64,000 bases of DNA from Cohnella lubricantis (lineage in GTDB: Bacteria; Bacillota; Bacilli; Paenibacillales; Paenibacillaceae), in contig NZ_JACJVN010000027.1 in NCBI RefSeq assembly GCF_014212015.1, positions 1 to 64,000 of the forward strand, given 5' to 3'. The position numbers and the translations under genes were made by a program. Every line of letters begins with the position of its first letter. Positions within the stretch are counted from its first letter, which is position 1. Shown piece after piece: positions 42,872 to 51,248 of this stretch. The notes beneath the pieces are model-generated. The model was given only the letters and a program-made list of their open reading frames with translations, was not told the origin of the DNA and made no database searches.

Positions 42872-43837
42872 CTAGGCGTCGGCCGCTACGCGGAAGCCGA
42901 GGTTGCCGGTAGAGCTATCGGGAGTATTCTGGCTGCGGGCAGCTACGCGGTACCGGTTGCAGTAAGAGCGATGGCACAGATACGAACCTCCGCGCATCGA
43001 CCGCGATCCCGTAGGCGTCAGGAACTGCGGATTATCGCGCGGCGTCGTCTGGTGGTAGCTGGGCGAGAACCAGTCCGCGCACCATTCCCAGACGTTGCCC
43101 GACATGTTGTACAAGCCATAGCCGTTAGGCTCGTAAGCGTCAACCGGCGCCGTGCCCGCATAACCGTCGCTCACATTATTCTTCATGGGAAATTTGCCTT
43201 GCCAGATGTTGCAACGATGGTTGCCGTCCGGCTTCAGCAGGTCGCCCCACGGGTACGTCTTGCCTTCCAGCCCGCCGCGCGCGGCGAATTCCCATTCCGC
43301 TTCGGTCGGCAGGCGGACGCCGGCCCATTCGCAGTAATCCGCCGCATCGTGCCATGAGATATGAACGACTGGATGATCAAGCCGATCGTCAACCGTTGAG
43401 CCGGGTCCTTCCGGATGACGCCAATCCGCGCCGTCGACCGCGAGCCACCAGGGTGTGCGATCAGGCGCTCCTCTGACCGAGGAGCGGGCAGCTTCCGGGA
43501 CGAACAGGTGGAAGACGAACGACCAGCCGAACCGTTCGGCTTCCGTCACGTACCCGGTCTCTTCTGCGAAGCGGCCGAATTCCCGATTCGTTACCGTGTA
43601 CGGAGACAGGTAGAACGGCGCAACTGTCACGATGCGGGAAGGCCCTTCGCCGTCTGCGGCGAAGCCTTCGGCGGAGTCCGTCCCCATGAGGAATGAACCG
43701 CCTGGCAACAGGATCATGCCGCCTCTCGCTACGGAGGCATGAGGCTGCTTCGGATCTGGAGAAGGCGCCGTCGCTGGGGATGGGATGCTTCCGCGGGAAG
43801 CGGAGCAGCAGGATGAGACAGGAAGGTTGTGCTGCAT
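42872..43837 (-). CDS. Formylglycine-generating enzyme (SUMF1 family)
   Basis: This 321-residue enzyme oxidises the cysteine of a CxPxR motif in sulfatases to formylglycine. The family signature is intact: RGGSYLCHRSYCNRYR with the active cysteines Cys288 and Cys293, then AARSQNTPDSSTGNLGFR, close to eukaryotic and actinobacterial FGE. GNVWEWCADW and LPTEAEWEFAARGG are also present. AAAGGAGG precedes ATG 43837. It has no signal peptide, consistent with modification of cytosolic sulfatase. It is divergent from the chromate-transporter/sulfatase operon, whose sulfatase carries the target motif. A CTD-like FGE-sulfatase domain protein without activity is unlikely because both cysteines remain. 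Confidence 0.92.
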   Translation of the reverse strand: MQHNLPVSSCCSASRGSIPSPATAPSPDPKQPHASVARGGMILLPGGSFLMGTDSAEGFAADGEGPSRIVTVAPFYLSPYTVTNREFGRFAEETGYVTEAERFGWSFVFHLFVPEAARSSVRGAPDRTPWWLAVDGADWRHPEGPGSTVDDRLDHPVVHISWHDAADYCEWAGVRLPTEAEWEFAARGGLEGKTYPWGDLLKPDGNHRCNIWQGKFPMKNNVSDGYAGTAPVDAYEPNGYGLYNMSGNVWEWCADWFSPSYHQTTPRDNPQFLTPTGSRSMRGGSYLCHRSYCNRYRVAARSQNTPDSSTGNLGFRVAADA

Positions 43838-43912
43838 GGCAGCCTCCTTTAACCTTTGAATCGAAAGAAGCTATTGTCTACCATTATAAACCTTATTGTT
43901 AGAAAAAGAATC

Positions 43913-43978
43913 GGAATAAAGAGATATAAAAAACCGTTATATCTAAATTAGCCGAAGTTTATTCCAAAATGGAATAAA
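43913..43978. promoter_or_regulatory. Two perfect palindromes in the divergent FGE/chrA promoter region
   Basis: AGATATAA (43922-43929) faces TTATATCT (43937-43944) across 7 bp, and TTTATTCC (43958-43965) faces GGAATAAA (43971-43978) across 5 bp. A third GGAATAAA lies at 43913-43920. The region lacks a coding sequence and both flanking genes start from it. Confidence 0.6.
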
Positions 43979-44023
43979 GTCAGCTATCCTAGATTTAATT
44001 ATCCATAAGGGAGCTCGATTGTC

Positions 44024-44728
44024 ATGAATTCGGCACGTATCCAAGGCGCGAAGAGAGGGATATATGCGGACGGCAAGGATCGGGCAGGCAGTACGACCAG
44101 CAATAAGGTCCATTCGCCTCCTACGTTCGCATCCATTATGTGGAGCTTCCTCAAGCTGGCGCCTTCCTCGTTCGGCGGGGGATACGCGATCTTCCCCGCG
44201 CTGGAGAAGGAGATGACCGAGAGGCGGCGATGGCTCGGCAGCGGGGAACTGGCAGAGACGTTGTCGCTGGCTGCGGCGGCTCCCGGCGGCGTTGCGGTGA
44301 ATGCGTCGCTGCTCATCGGCTACCGGTTAAGAGGCTTTGGCGGAGCGGCTGCTGCGGGCATCGGGGCGATCGTGCCGACTATCGCCATCGTGCTCGCGCT
44401 GTTCTTCCTCTACCGGCTGATCGGCGATACGCCGAAGCTTCGCGCTGCGATGGAGGGGAGCGCTTGGGGCATCGTCGCGCTGATTCTGTTCACGGCATGG
44501 CGAATCGGCCGTGCCGCGATACGCGACAAGTTCACCGCCGGGTTAATGCTGGCGGCGCTTGCCTGCCTGCTAGGCCGCGTGCCGCCGCTGTACCTGATTG
44601 CTAGCGGCGTCCTGATCGGCGTTGGCGCCATTTGGATGAAGGGCAGAAGCTACCGCGATTCGGAGTCGGTACAAGAGGAGAATGGCTCCAGCAACGGCGA
44701 CGGCTCCTGCTATATGTACTACATCTAA
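44024..44728 (+). CDS. Chromate transporter family protein, first short subunit
   Basis: This 234-residue membrane protein is a single-domain CHR protein. The typical motif FGGGYAIFPALEKEM (about 50-64) is followed by AAPGGVAVNASLLIGYRLRG and about five helices. A polar N-terminal extension of about 35 residues and a Ser-rich tail are unusual. Short CHR proteins work as pairs and transport chromate or, possibly, sulfate. AAGGGAG precedes the ATG by about 9 bp. The second subunit begins 29 bp after it, and a sulfatase follows. Confidence 0.88.
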   Translation: MNSARIQGAKRGIYADGKDRAGSTTSNKVHSPPTFASIMWSFLKLAPSSFGGGYAIFPALEKEMTERRRWLGSGELAETLSLAAAAPGGVAVNASLLIGYRLRGFGGAAAAGIGAIVPTIAIVLALFFLYRLIGDTPKLRAAMEGSAWGIVALILFTAWRIGRAAIRDKFTAGLMLAALACLLGRVPPLYLIASGVLIGVGAIWMKGRSYRDSESVQEENGSSNGDGSCYMYYI

Positions 44729-44757
44729 TCGGCAATTCTCCGGGGAGTGAACGCAGC

Positions 44758-45291
44758 ATGTGGATACTGTTCCTATTCTTCCTTCGGCTCGGCTTCGTAT
44801 CCTTCGGGGGAGGCTATGCGCTCATACCGATGATCGAGAGAGAAGCTGTCCAGCAAGGCTGGATGACGCAAGACGCCTTCCTGAACGCGGTCACGGTAGC
44901 CGGCATGTCGCCAGGTCCGATCGCAGTCAACCTCGGCACCCTCATCGGCTATCGGACGTTCGGTATTGGCGGAGCGGCTGCAGCGGTGGGCGGTCTGGTC
45001 TTGCCGTCCATCATCATGTCGGCAGCGATGCTGCTTCTAATCCATCGGCTTCGCAAGCAGAGCTGGATCAGCCGCCTGTTCTATGGCCTTCAGCCAATCG
45101 TCACCGCGTTGATCCTGTACGCCGTCTACAGGCTTGGTATCGGCAGCCTCGATCGCGGCTCGTGGGGCGGACATCTCGTGTTCGGTCTTGCCATTATCGG
45201 GATCGGCTGGGTGATGCTGGTGCGATACCGTATGCCGCCTGTATATCTCCTTCTCTTCTCTGCCATCGCGGGAGCTGCCGTACTCGGCTAG
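44758..45291 (+). CDS. Chromate transporter family protein, second short subunit
   Basis: This 177-residue CHR protein begins MWILFLFFLRLGFVSFGGGY and has the motifs ALIPMIEREAVQQGWM and AGMSPGPIAVNLGTLIGYRT, then about four further helices. It pairs with the gene upstream in the two-gene short-chain CHR arrangement. ATG 44758 follows GGGGAG by about 9 bp; the longer frame from 44632 overlaps the first subunit and lacks support. The sulfatase gene begins 86 bp later. Confidence 0.9.
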   Translation: MWILFLFFLRLGFVSFGGGYALIPMIEREAVQQGWMTQDAFLNAVTVAGMSPGPIAVNLGTLIGYRTFGIGGAAAAVGGLVLPSIIMSAAMLLLIHRLRKQSWISRLFYGLQPIVTALILYAVYRLGIGSLDRGSWGGHLVFGLAIIGIGWVMLVRYRMPPVYLLLFSAIAGAAVLG

Positions 45292-45377
45292 CGCAGCCGT
45301 GCTATTATGCTGTATCTTATAGGGGATCTTCTAAATATTGGTTGGCTTCAACAATAGAAATGATAGGAGCGGAAGAC

Positions 45378-46889
45378 GTGACGAGACCCAACATCTTGCT
45401 GATCACAAGCGATCAACAGCATTGGAACACGATCGGAGCGTTTAACGAAGAGATTCAGACGCCGAATTTGGACCGCCTGACAGAGGAAGGGACAACCTTC
45501 ACTCGCGCTTACTGTCCGAACCCAACCTGTACGCCGACGAGGGCGTCTATCATCACCGGCATGTATCCGAGCCAGCATGGCGCTTGGACGCTGGGGACCA
45601 AACTGTTGGAGGACCGCCATACCGTCGGGGAAGAATTCAATCGCAGCGGCTACCGAACGGCCTTGATCGGCAAGGCCCACTTCCAGCCATTGCGCGGCAC
45701 GGAGGAATATCCTTCGCTGGAAGCTTATCCGGTTCTTCAGGATCTGCCGTTCTGGGAGGATTTCCACGGACCCTTCTATGGATACGACCACGTCGAACTG
45801 GCTCGCAATCATACGAACGAAGCGCATGTCGGCCAGCATTACGCGCTCTGGATGGAGGAGAAGGGCTGCCGCAATTGGCGCGATTACTTCCTCCCCCCGA
45901 CCGGAACAATGGATAGAAGCATTCTGCACAAATGGCCGATTCCCGAAGAGTTCCATTACAACAATTGGATCGCGGAACGGTCCAACGCACTGCTCGAGCA
46001 ATACAAGGAGGAGGGCGAGCCGTTCTTCCTCTGGTCAAGCTTCTTCGATCCCCATCCGGATTATCTGGTTCCCGAGCCTTGGGATACGATGTATGACCCG
46101 GATAAGCTGTCAATTCCGAAGGCGGCCGCCGGCGAACATGACCGGAACCCGCCGCACTTCCGCATGACGCAGGAGGAGAATCCTGACTTCTCGGCCTGGC
46201 GGGAGACGGGACAAGGGATTCACGGATACGAGTCCCACGTTCATCATTCGGAGGAAGAGCGCAAGAGATTGGTGGCCACCTATTACGGCATGATCAGCTG
46301 CATGGACAAATATATCGGCCGAATTCTCGACAAGCTCGAACAGCTTGGCCTTGCGGACAATACGATCGTCGTCTTCACGACGGATCACGGACACTTCTTC
46401 GGCCAGCACGGGCTGCAATACAAAGGCGGCTTCCATTATGAGGATCTGATCAAGCTTCCTTTCATTGTGCGTTACCCCGGCCACGTACCGGCAGGGCGCG
46501 TGTCGCCGGCGATCCAATCGCTGGTCGACCTGGCGCCGACGTTCCTGTCGCTGGCGGGCCTTCCCGTTCCGTATGCCATGACCGGCGTCGATCAGAGCGG
46601 CGTCTGGCTCGGCGCGCGGCGGCAAGCCCGCAATCACGCGATCTGCGAGTTCCGGCACGAACCGACGACTATCCACCAGAAGACTTATGTCGACGAGCGT
46701 TACAAGATAACGGTCTACTACAATCAAACCTACGGCGAGATCTTCGATCTGCAGGAGGATCCCGGGGAGCTTCATAACCTATGGGACGAGCCGCGCTGCG
46801 CCGGGTTAAAATCCGAATTGCTGCTCAAATACGCTTGGGCGGAGCTGGGCAAAGAATCGATGCCGATGCCGCGCATCTGGCACGCTTGA
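45378..46889 (+). CDS. Cys-type sulfatase
   Basis: This 503-residue hydrolase is of the alkaline-phosphatase-like sulfatase family. The formylglycine site is CTPTR (Cys51-Arg55) in NPTCTPTRASIITG; metal-binding Asp12 lies in LLITSDQQ and the second metal site in FTTDHGHFFGQHG (Asp336-His337). No signal peptide is present, so it acts in the cytosol. GTG at 45378 is chosen because AGGAG is 8 bp upstream. It needs conversion of Cys51, and an FGE gene lies 1.5 kb away in the divergent unit. The substrate, a sulfate ester such as a sulfated sugar or choline sulfate, cannot be fixed. Confidence 0.92.
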   Translation: MTRPNILLITSDQQHWNTIGAFNEEIQTPNLDRLTEEGTTFTRAYCPNPTCTPTRASIITGMYPSQHGAWTLGTKLLEDRHTVGEEFNRSGYRTALIGKAHFQPLRGTEEYPSLEAYPVLQDLPFWEDFHGPFYGYDHVELARNHTNEAHVGQHYALWMEEKGCRNWRDYFLPPTGTMDRSILHKWPIPEEFHYNNWIAERSNALLEQYKEEGEPFFLWSSFFDPHPDYLVPEPWDTMYDPDKLSIPKAAAGEHDRNPPHFRMTQEENPDFSAWRETGQGIHGYESHVHHSEEERKRLVATYYGMISCMDKYIGRILDKLEQLGLADNTIVVFTTDHGHFFGQHGLQYKGGFHYEDLIKLPFIVRYPGHVPAGRVSPAIQSLVDLAPTFLSLAGLPVPYAMTGVDQSGVWLGARRQARNHAICEFRHEPTTIHQKTYVDERYKITVYYNQTYGEIFDLQEDPGELHNLWDEPRCAGLKSELLLKYAWAELGKESMPMPRIWHA

Positions 46890-47017
46890 TCGGACGCTGC
46901 CGCAGCCGGGCGATTCCAAGAATTCACTAATGCCATGTCTATATGAATCGTATATCATTTTCGTATAGAAGAGTTTGCAAGCGAGCTTGCTGCTTTTCTT
47001 CATAACCTTTTCCCTTG

Positions 47018-47047
47018 AGGAGCCGGGATACCGCGGCTCCTTTTTTT
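47018..47047 (+). terminator. Terminator after the sulfatase gene
   Basis: AGGAGCCG (47018-47025) pairs with CGGCTCCT (47034-47041), followed by a run of seven T. Confidence 0.85.
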
Positions 47048-47056
47048 GTGCTATTT

Positions 47057-47233
47057 TTACCTGTTGGAATGCTTGTGTTCGTCATCTTCGGTAGTGAAGG
47101 CTTGCTCGATATTGTCCGCCATCTCTTCGACGGCTTGACTGACCATGTCGAGCGGCGATACGCTCTCTTGGCCAGGGGGCGTGGGGGATGAGGCTTCGGT
47201 GTAGGATTCGACGTCCCCGTCTTTGCGGATCAT
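47057..47233 (-). CDS. Small acidic hypothetical protein
   Basis: This 58-residue protein reads MIRKDGDVESYTEASSP, then a Pro-rich turn, an amphipathic helix (DMVSQAVEEMADNIEQAF) and an acidic/His tail ending DDEHKHSNR. GAGGAGG lies about 7 bp upstream of the ATG at 47233. Codon use resembles the neighbouring genes. No family was recognised. It is convergent with the sulfatase gene, and lies between that gene's terminator and the terminator of the J-domain-like gene upstream. Confidence 0.65.
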   Translation of the reverse strand: MIRKDGDVESYTEASSPTPPGQESVSPLDMVSQAVEEMADNIEQAFTTEDDEHKHSNR

Positions 47234-47314
47234 GCGGCATGCCTCCTCGAATAGGGAATGGATGCCGCTTAGTATGGATCGCGAAGCGCCGGACTATGCC
47301 GTAATGCGTCAACA

Positions 47315-47353
47315 AATAAGGGACACAGCGAGGTTGTCGCTCTGTCCCTTATT
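47315..47353 (-). terminator. Terminator of the J-domain-like gene
   Basis: AATAAGGGACA (47315-47325) pairs with TGTCCCTTATT (47343-47353), and an inner AGCGA/TCGCT stem extends it. The T-run on the minus strand is short. Confidence 0.75.
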
Positions 47354-47363
47354 ATAAGCTGCT

Positions 47364-48272
47364 TTAAGGCTGCAAGTAGTGCTCGATGAATGCCACGGCG
47401 TTGTCGGTATGCTCGGTGTCGGCTCGAATGGCGGCGATATATTCGGTGCTGCCTTCGAGATCCATATCGTCCGCCAGCGGCGTGTCGGACAGATCGATGC
47501 CGTAGGCTCGCTCCGCAGGATCGTCAATGGTGGACGTCTTGACGGCGGCATCGGACGAGGCAAGCGCGGCGGAATCGCCGGGCAGCGTCTCGAGCGGAGC
47601 GAAGAGGTCCTCATTCACCAGCTTGTCGAAGTTCGCTCTGTCCAAGATGAAGAGATCCGATTTGTCGTCGAGCAGGCTGACGATGCTCTTCTGAATGAAG
47701 GCCATGTCTTGTTCGCTTCTGACCTCAGCCGGAACGTAGATCAGGTTCGAGATGATCCGCTGCCACTCCGGGAACTGCTCCAGAGCTTGAGCGCCCATCT
47801 GCTCGGTATCGACGCTGAAGGAGCCTTGGTAATAATAATTGCCGTAGAACATGATGCGCAGGTCGGGCGGCGGCAGCTTGGCCAGCCGTTCTTGCTCCGC
47901 GCGATGATCCATGTAGCTCTTGACGCCGAACCCGATCGCGATCAGTACAATGATGCCCACGATTATATGAATCTTGTAATAGTGGAAGAAGTGATCCCAC
48001 TTCTTGGCCTTATCGGCCATTCCCTTATACTTGCCGTAATGCTTCTTCTCGTATTCGGCCTTCGCCTGCTGCTCCTCGTAATCCCGAATGAAGCGGTAGG
48101 CCGCGGTGACGGCGTCGATATCCACCAGTTCTTCAGACGCCAGATCGGCTTGCTCGCGCATCTTCTGCGCCCTGGCTCTTCGCGTCAATAGGAAGTAACG
48201 CTTCTCCACTTCATCCTTGCTGGCGGTCTCCGGGAGACCAAGCGCGGCGTAAGCTTGCTTCAAATCTTCCAT
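47364..48272 (-). CDS. Membrane protein with J-domain-like N-terminus, unknown
   Basis: This 302-residue protein has an N-terminal helical region (MEDLKQAYAALGLPETASKD, then EVEKRYFLLTRRARAQ) that resembles a DnaJ domain but lacks the HPD tripeptide, so it should not stimulate Hsp70 in the usual way. One membrane helix follows at about 101-118. The remaining 180 residues are outside and look like a solute-binding-type fold (LRIMFYGNYYYQGSF, then DKSDLFILDRANFDKLV). ATG 48272 is chosen because AAGGTGA precedes it. No function is assigned. Confidence 0.75.
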   Translation of the reverse strand: MEDLKQAYAALGLPETASKDEVEKRYFLLTRRARAQKMREQADLASEELVDIDAVTAAYRFIRDYEEQQAKAEYEKKHYGKYKGMADKAKKWDHFFHYYKIHIIVGIIVLIAIGFGVKSYMDHRAEQERLAKLPPPDLRIMFYGNYYYQGSFSVDTEQMGAQALEQFPEWQRIISNLIYVPAEVRSEQDMAFIQKSIVSLLDDKSDLFILDRANFDKLVNEDLFAPLETLPGDSAALASSDAAVKTSTIDDPAERAYGIDLSDTPLADDMDLEGSTEYIAAIRADTEHTDNAVAFIEHYLQP

Positions 48273-48368
48273 TTGCGTCACCTTCATTCGTTGTCTACAA
48301 GCATTCCTAAATAAGTATACGTGATATTAGGAAACGGTTCCACTGTTGAAGTATGGGCGGCGCGTCAC

Positions 48369-48464
48369 TCAAGGTTCTGAGCCTATAGGGGATAAAGAAC
48401 TTAGAAGCCGTAACACGAATAATCCGACCCATAGCGGCATGACCGTTTTTCTCCTTGTTATCAT
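48369..48464 (-). CDS. Possible 31-residue peptide after the AraC gene
   Basis: Twenty-five bases after the AraC stop, AGAAGGAGG is followed by ATG and a 31-codon frame with a hydrophobic core (PLWVGLFVLRLLSSLSPI). A second AAGGAG lies before an internal ATG at codon 9. Both starts have a ribosome site, which is unusual for noise. It could be a small membrane peptide or the remnant of a longer gene. Confidence 0.35.
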   Translation of the reverse strand: MITRRKTVMPLWVGLFVLRLLSSLSPIGSEP

Positions 48465-48489
48465 GGGACCTCCTTCTCCTAGTTGCGCT

Positions 48490-49320
48490 TCAACTGTACT
48501 GGCGGCGGAATTGCACCGGCGTCATGCCGGTCAGCGCGCGGAACGTGCGTACGAAGTGGCTGTCATCCTGGAAGCCGACGGCTTCCGCGACTGTCTTCAC
48601 CGGCCGGTCGGGCTGCGAGATGAGCAGCTCCTTCGACTTCTGAATGCGGAACTGCAGCAGATACTGATAAGGACTAACCCCCCAGCTCTTGCGGAAAAGC
48701 GTGTTCAGATGCTGCGAACTGATCCGCAGCTCAGCCGCCATTCGATCCAACCCCAGATTCGGATCCCCGAATTCCTCCTCGATCAGCAGGTAGATCGGGG
48801 TCAGCCGCTCATGTCCCTTGGACAAGGACGGCTCGCCGCTCACCTGCCCGTATTGCTTGAGCAGCGTCAGGAACGTGTACACCTCCAGCGAGCCGTTAAT
48901 TCCCGCGAAGTCGAAGCTGTAACGGCACTTCTCCGCATAGTGCTCGTGTACGGCGGCAAGAGGCGTGTCCTCCTCCCAACGGATCGGCTTCATATGCTGC
49001 AGATCCAGCGAGGCCGTGATCGGATTCCCCAGCGCTCCGTCGAACGTCAGGAACCAGGTGGACCACACGGGCGTATCCGCATGATAGCTGTGCGGAACAT
49101 CCGGCTTCAGCAGGATGCCTTGGTTAGGGCCGAGCCGCATCGTCGCGCCGTTCGCCGTGAAGCTGCCGCTGCCGCTGACCGTATGCAGCCAGTGGAAGGA
49201 GGGAAACCCATCCTCCCGGTTAATCGGGTACTGATGCTCCGACAAGCCGACCGATGTGAGGTGAAGCGGCAGGCGCTTGTCCAGCTCCGTCGTGACGAAC
49301 TGTCTCCCATAAGAGCTCAT
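48490..49320 (-). CDS. AraC family regulator with cupin sensor domain
   Basis: This 276-residue regulator has an N-terminal cupin-type sugar-sensing domain (FHWLHTVSGSGSFTANGATM, then LLKPDVPHSYHA) and a C-terminal AraC helix-turn-helix pair (LGLDRMAAELRISSQHLNTL, then VKTVAEAVGFQDDSHFVRTF). AAAGGGGG precedes ATG 49320. It is divergent from the oxidoreductase/isomerase operon and probably activates it in response to the catabolised sugar or polyol. Confidence 0.9.
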   Translation of the reverse strand: MSSYGRQFVTTELDKRLPLHLTSVGLSEHQYPINREDGFPSFHWLHTVSGSGSFTANGATMRLGPNQGILLKPDVPHSYHADTPVWSTWFLTFDGALGNPITASLDLQHMKPIRWEEDTPLAAVHEHYAEKCRYSFDFAGINGSLEVYTFLTLLKQYGQVSGEPSLSKGHERLTPIYLLIEEEFGDPNLGLDRMAAELRISSQHLNTLFRKSWGVSPYQYLLQFRIQKSKELLISQPDRPVKTVAEAVGFQDDSHFVRTFRALTGMTPVQFRRQYS

Positions 49321-49369
49321 TCGCGAATACCCCCTTTCATTTTATTCTACCGAATCCGTTATATCTTCT

Positions 49370-49399
49370 ATTTTAATCCGTAATTTGCCAAATTAAAAT
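49370..49399. promoter_or_regulatory. Palindrome in the divergent AraC/oxidoreductase promoter
   Basis: ATTTTAAT (49370-49377) faces ATTAAAAT (49392-49399) across 14 bp, and TTGTCA follows at about 49404. This is a candidate AraC-type regulatory site. Confidence 0.35.
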
Positions 49400-49448
49400 A
49401 AGGTTGTCAGTTGTATATTCTCATATTCAAACAATGGAGAGTGAGGAC

Positions 49449-50420
49449 ATGTCCGTTAAACTCGGCTTTATCGGAACCGGCGGCATCGCGCAAGCTCATC
49501 TGGACAATCTGAAGCGAATCGAAGGCGTGGAGGTCGTCTCGTTCTACGATCTGGACCTCTCTCGTTCGCAGGCGGCGGCTTCCGCCTGGGGCGGTGCGCG
49601 AGCGTTCGCAGACATGGACGAGATGCTGGACGATACGAAGCTGGACGGCGTCTACGTCTGCGTGCCCCCGATGGCGCATGGAGAGGCGGAGCGCAAGCTG
49701 CTGGAGCGCAGCATCCCGTTCCTCGTGGAGAAGCCGCTCGGCATCGATTCGGCATTGCCCGCACAGATCGCCGAACAGGTGAAGGCGAAGCGGCTCATTA
49801 CGGCCGTCGGCTATCACTGGCGCTACAACGAAGCGGCTGGACTGGCCAAGCAGCTTCTAGCGGACCGCAAGGCCGGCATGGCGCTCGGCTATTGGATGGG
49901 CGGCATGCCGATGGTGCCGTGGTGGCGGTCGCAGGCCGGCTCGGGCGGTCAGTTCGTCGAGCAGACGACGCACATCGTCGACCTACTGCGCTACCTGTGC
50001 GGCGACGTCAGCGAAGTGTATGCCGCCTATGCGCTGCGGGTCATGGACGAACAGGTGCAAGGGACGGACGTTCCGGATGTCGGCACCGTGACGCTCAAGC
50101 TGAAGAACGGCATGGTCGCTACGATCTCGAATACGTGCCTGCTGCCGGTCGGCCATCACGTCGGCCTCGATTTGTACACGGACAAGGGCGTACTGGAGAT
50201 TCGAGGCGACGGGCTGAGGGAATTGACCGCCGAAGGCAGCCGGTTCCGCAAGTCGAAGACCAATCCGTACTACACGGAGGATGAAGCGTTCGTCTACGCG
50301 CTTCGCACCGGCGATACGTCGCGCATCCTGTCCGACTATGCGGACGCGCTGCGCACGCACGAAGTGACGATCGCCGCGAACGAATCCGCGAGCAGCGGCA
50401 AACCGATCATTTTCGAATAA
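49449..50420 (+). CDS. Gfo/Idh/MocA family oxidoreductase
   Basis: This 323-residue NAD(P)-dependent dehydrogenase has the Rossmann start KLGFIGTGGIAQAHL, the substrate motif EKPLG with catalytic Lys95, and an alpha/beta C-terminal domain containing GGQFVEQTTHIVDLLRYL. Such enzymes oxidise inositols, sugars and related polyols. ATG 49449 is selected with GGAGAGTGAGG upstream. It is followed at 34 bp by a sugar isomerase and then a second family member, so all three probably degrade one carbohydrate. Confidence 0.9.
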   Translation: MSVKLGFIGTGGIAQAHLDNLKRIEGVEVVSFYDLDLSRSQAAASAWGGARAFADMDEMLDDTKLDGVYVCVPPMAHGEAERKLLERSIPFLVEKPLGIDSALPAQIAEQVKAKRLITAVGYHWRYNEAAGLAKQLLADRKAGMALGYWMGGMPMVPWWRSQAGSGGQFVEQTTHIVDLLRYLCGDVSEVYAAYALRVMDEQVQGTDVPDVGTVTLKLKNGMVATISNTCLLPVGHHVGLDLYTDKGVLEIRGDGLRELTAEGSRFRKSKTNPYYTEDEAFVYALRTGDTSRILSDYADALRTHEVTIAANESASSGKPIIFE

Positions 50421-50454
50421 ACCAATTGCCTATCGAGAGGAGCGCGAACGTCCG

Positions 50455-51228
50455 ATGAAGTGGTCATTGTGCATTGGGGCTTACCCCGGCAAAGACGAGA
50501 TCTACCATCTGGAGCGCATCAAGGAGCACGGCTTCGACGGCTTGGAATATTACGCTTGGTGGAACTTGACCGATCTGAAGAAGACGGCGAAGGAGCAAGA
50601 GCGGATCGGCGTCGGCATTAGCGCCACCTGCACGAAGTTCATCAGCCTCGTGGACGAATCGCTGCGGGATGCCTACCTGGAGGGCGTTCGCCAGACGATC
50701 GAAGCGTGCCGGATTCTGAACGTCAAGTCGGTCATCTCCCAGACGGGCAACGTATTGGACGGCATCCCGCGGGAGACGCAGCGGCAGACGATGGTCGAGA
50801 CGCTGAAGCGCTGCGCTCCGCTGTTCGAGGAAGCCGGTATCGTGCTGGAGGTGGAACCGCTGAACGGGCTTGTCGATCATCCCGGCCACTTCCTGCAGCG
50901 TTCGGATGAATCCGTCGGCGTCATCGATCAAGTCGACAGCCCGAACGTGAAGCTCGTGTTCGACGTCTATCATCAACAGATTACGGAGGGCAATGTCATC
51001 CGGGGGGCGGCCGGCTATATCGAGCGGATCAACCACTACCACATCGCCGACAATCCGGGACGCAAGCAGCCGGGAACGGGCGAGCTGAACTACGTCAACA
51101 TCCTGCGGGCGATCCGGAACACCGGATTTGACGGCTTCGTCGGCCTCGAATGCGGCTATACGATCGATACGGACGAAGCGATCGAGCAATTCAAGCGGGA
51201 CATCCTGGCGCCCGCGATGAACGGATAG
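50455..51228 (+). CDS. Sugar isomerase/epimerase, hydroxypyruvate-isomerase-like TIM barrel
   Basis: This 257-residue enzyme is of the AP-endonuclease-2/xylose-isomerase-like TIM barrel family. Metal-ligand regions are visible as EVEPLN, FDVYHQQ, NHYHIADNPGRKQPGTGELN and LECGY, the pattern of hydroxypyruvate isomerase and some inosose epimerases. It is soluble and lacks a signal peptide. ATG 50455 is preceded by AGAGGAG. It lies between two Gfo/Idh/MocA dehydrogenases, which supports a role in keto-sugar or inosose conversion. A terminator follows. Confidence 0.9.
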   Translation: MKWSLCIGAYPGKDEIYHLERIKEHGFDGLEYYAWWNLTDLKKTAKEQERIGVGISATCTKFISLVDESLRDAYLEGVRQTIEACRILNVKSVISQTGNVLDGIPRETQRQTMVETLKRCAPLFEEAGIVLEVEPLNGLVDHPGHFLQRSDESVGVIDQVDSPNVKLVFDVYHQQITEGNVIRGAAGYIERINHYHIADNPGRKQPGTGELNYVNILRAIRNTGFDGFVGLECGYTIDTDEAIEQFKRDILAPAMNG

Positions 51229-51248
51229 ACTGGCAGAATTAGCGTGCG

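Noticed and set aside
44760-45377. N-terminal extension of the sulfatase
   Set aside because: It reads through the second CHR gene in another frame; AGGAG and GTG at 45378 give the family start.
47082-47315. 77-codon frame overlapping the 58-residue gene
   Set aside because: It is Arg-rich and has no ribosome site; the overlapping frame at 47057-47233 has both a site and balanced composition.
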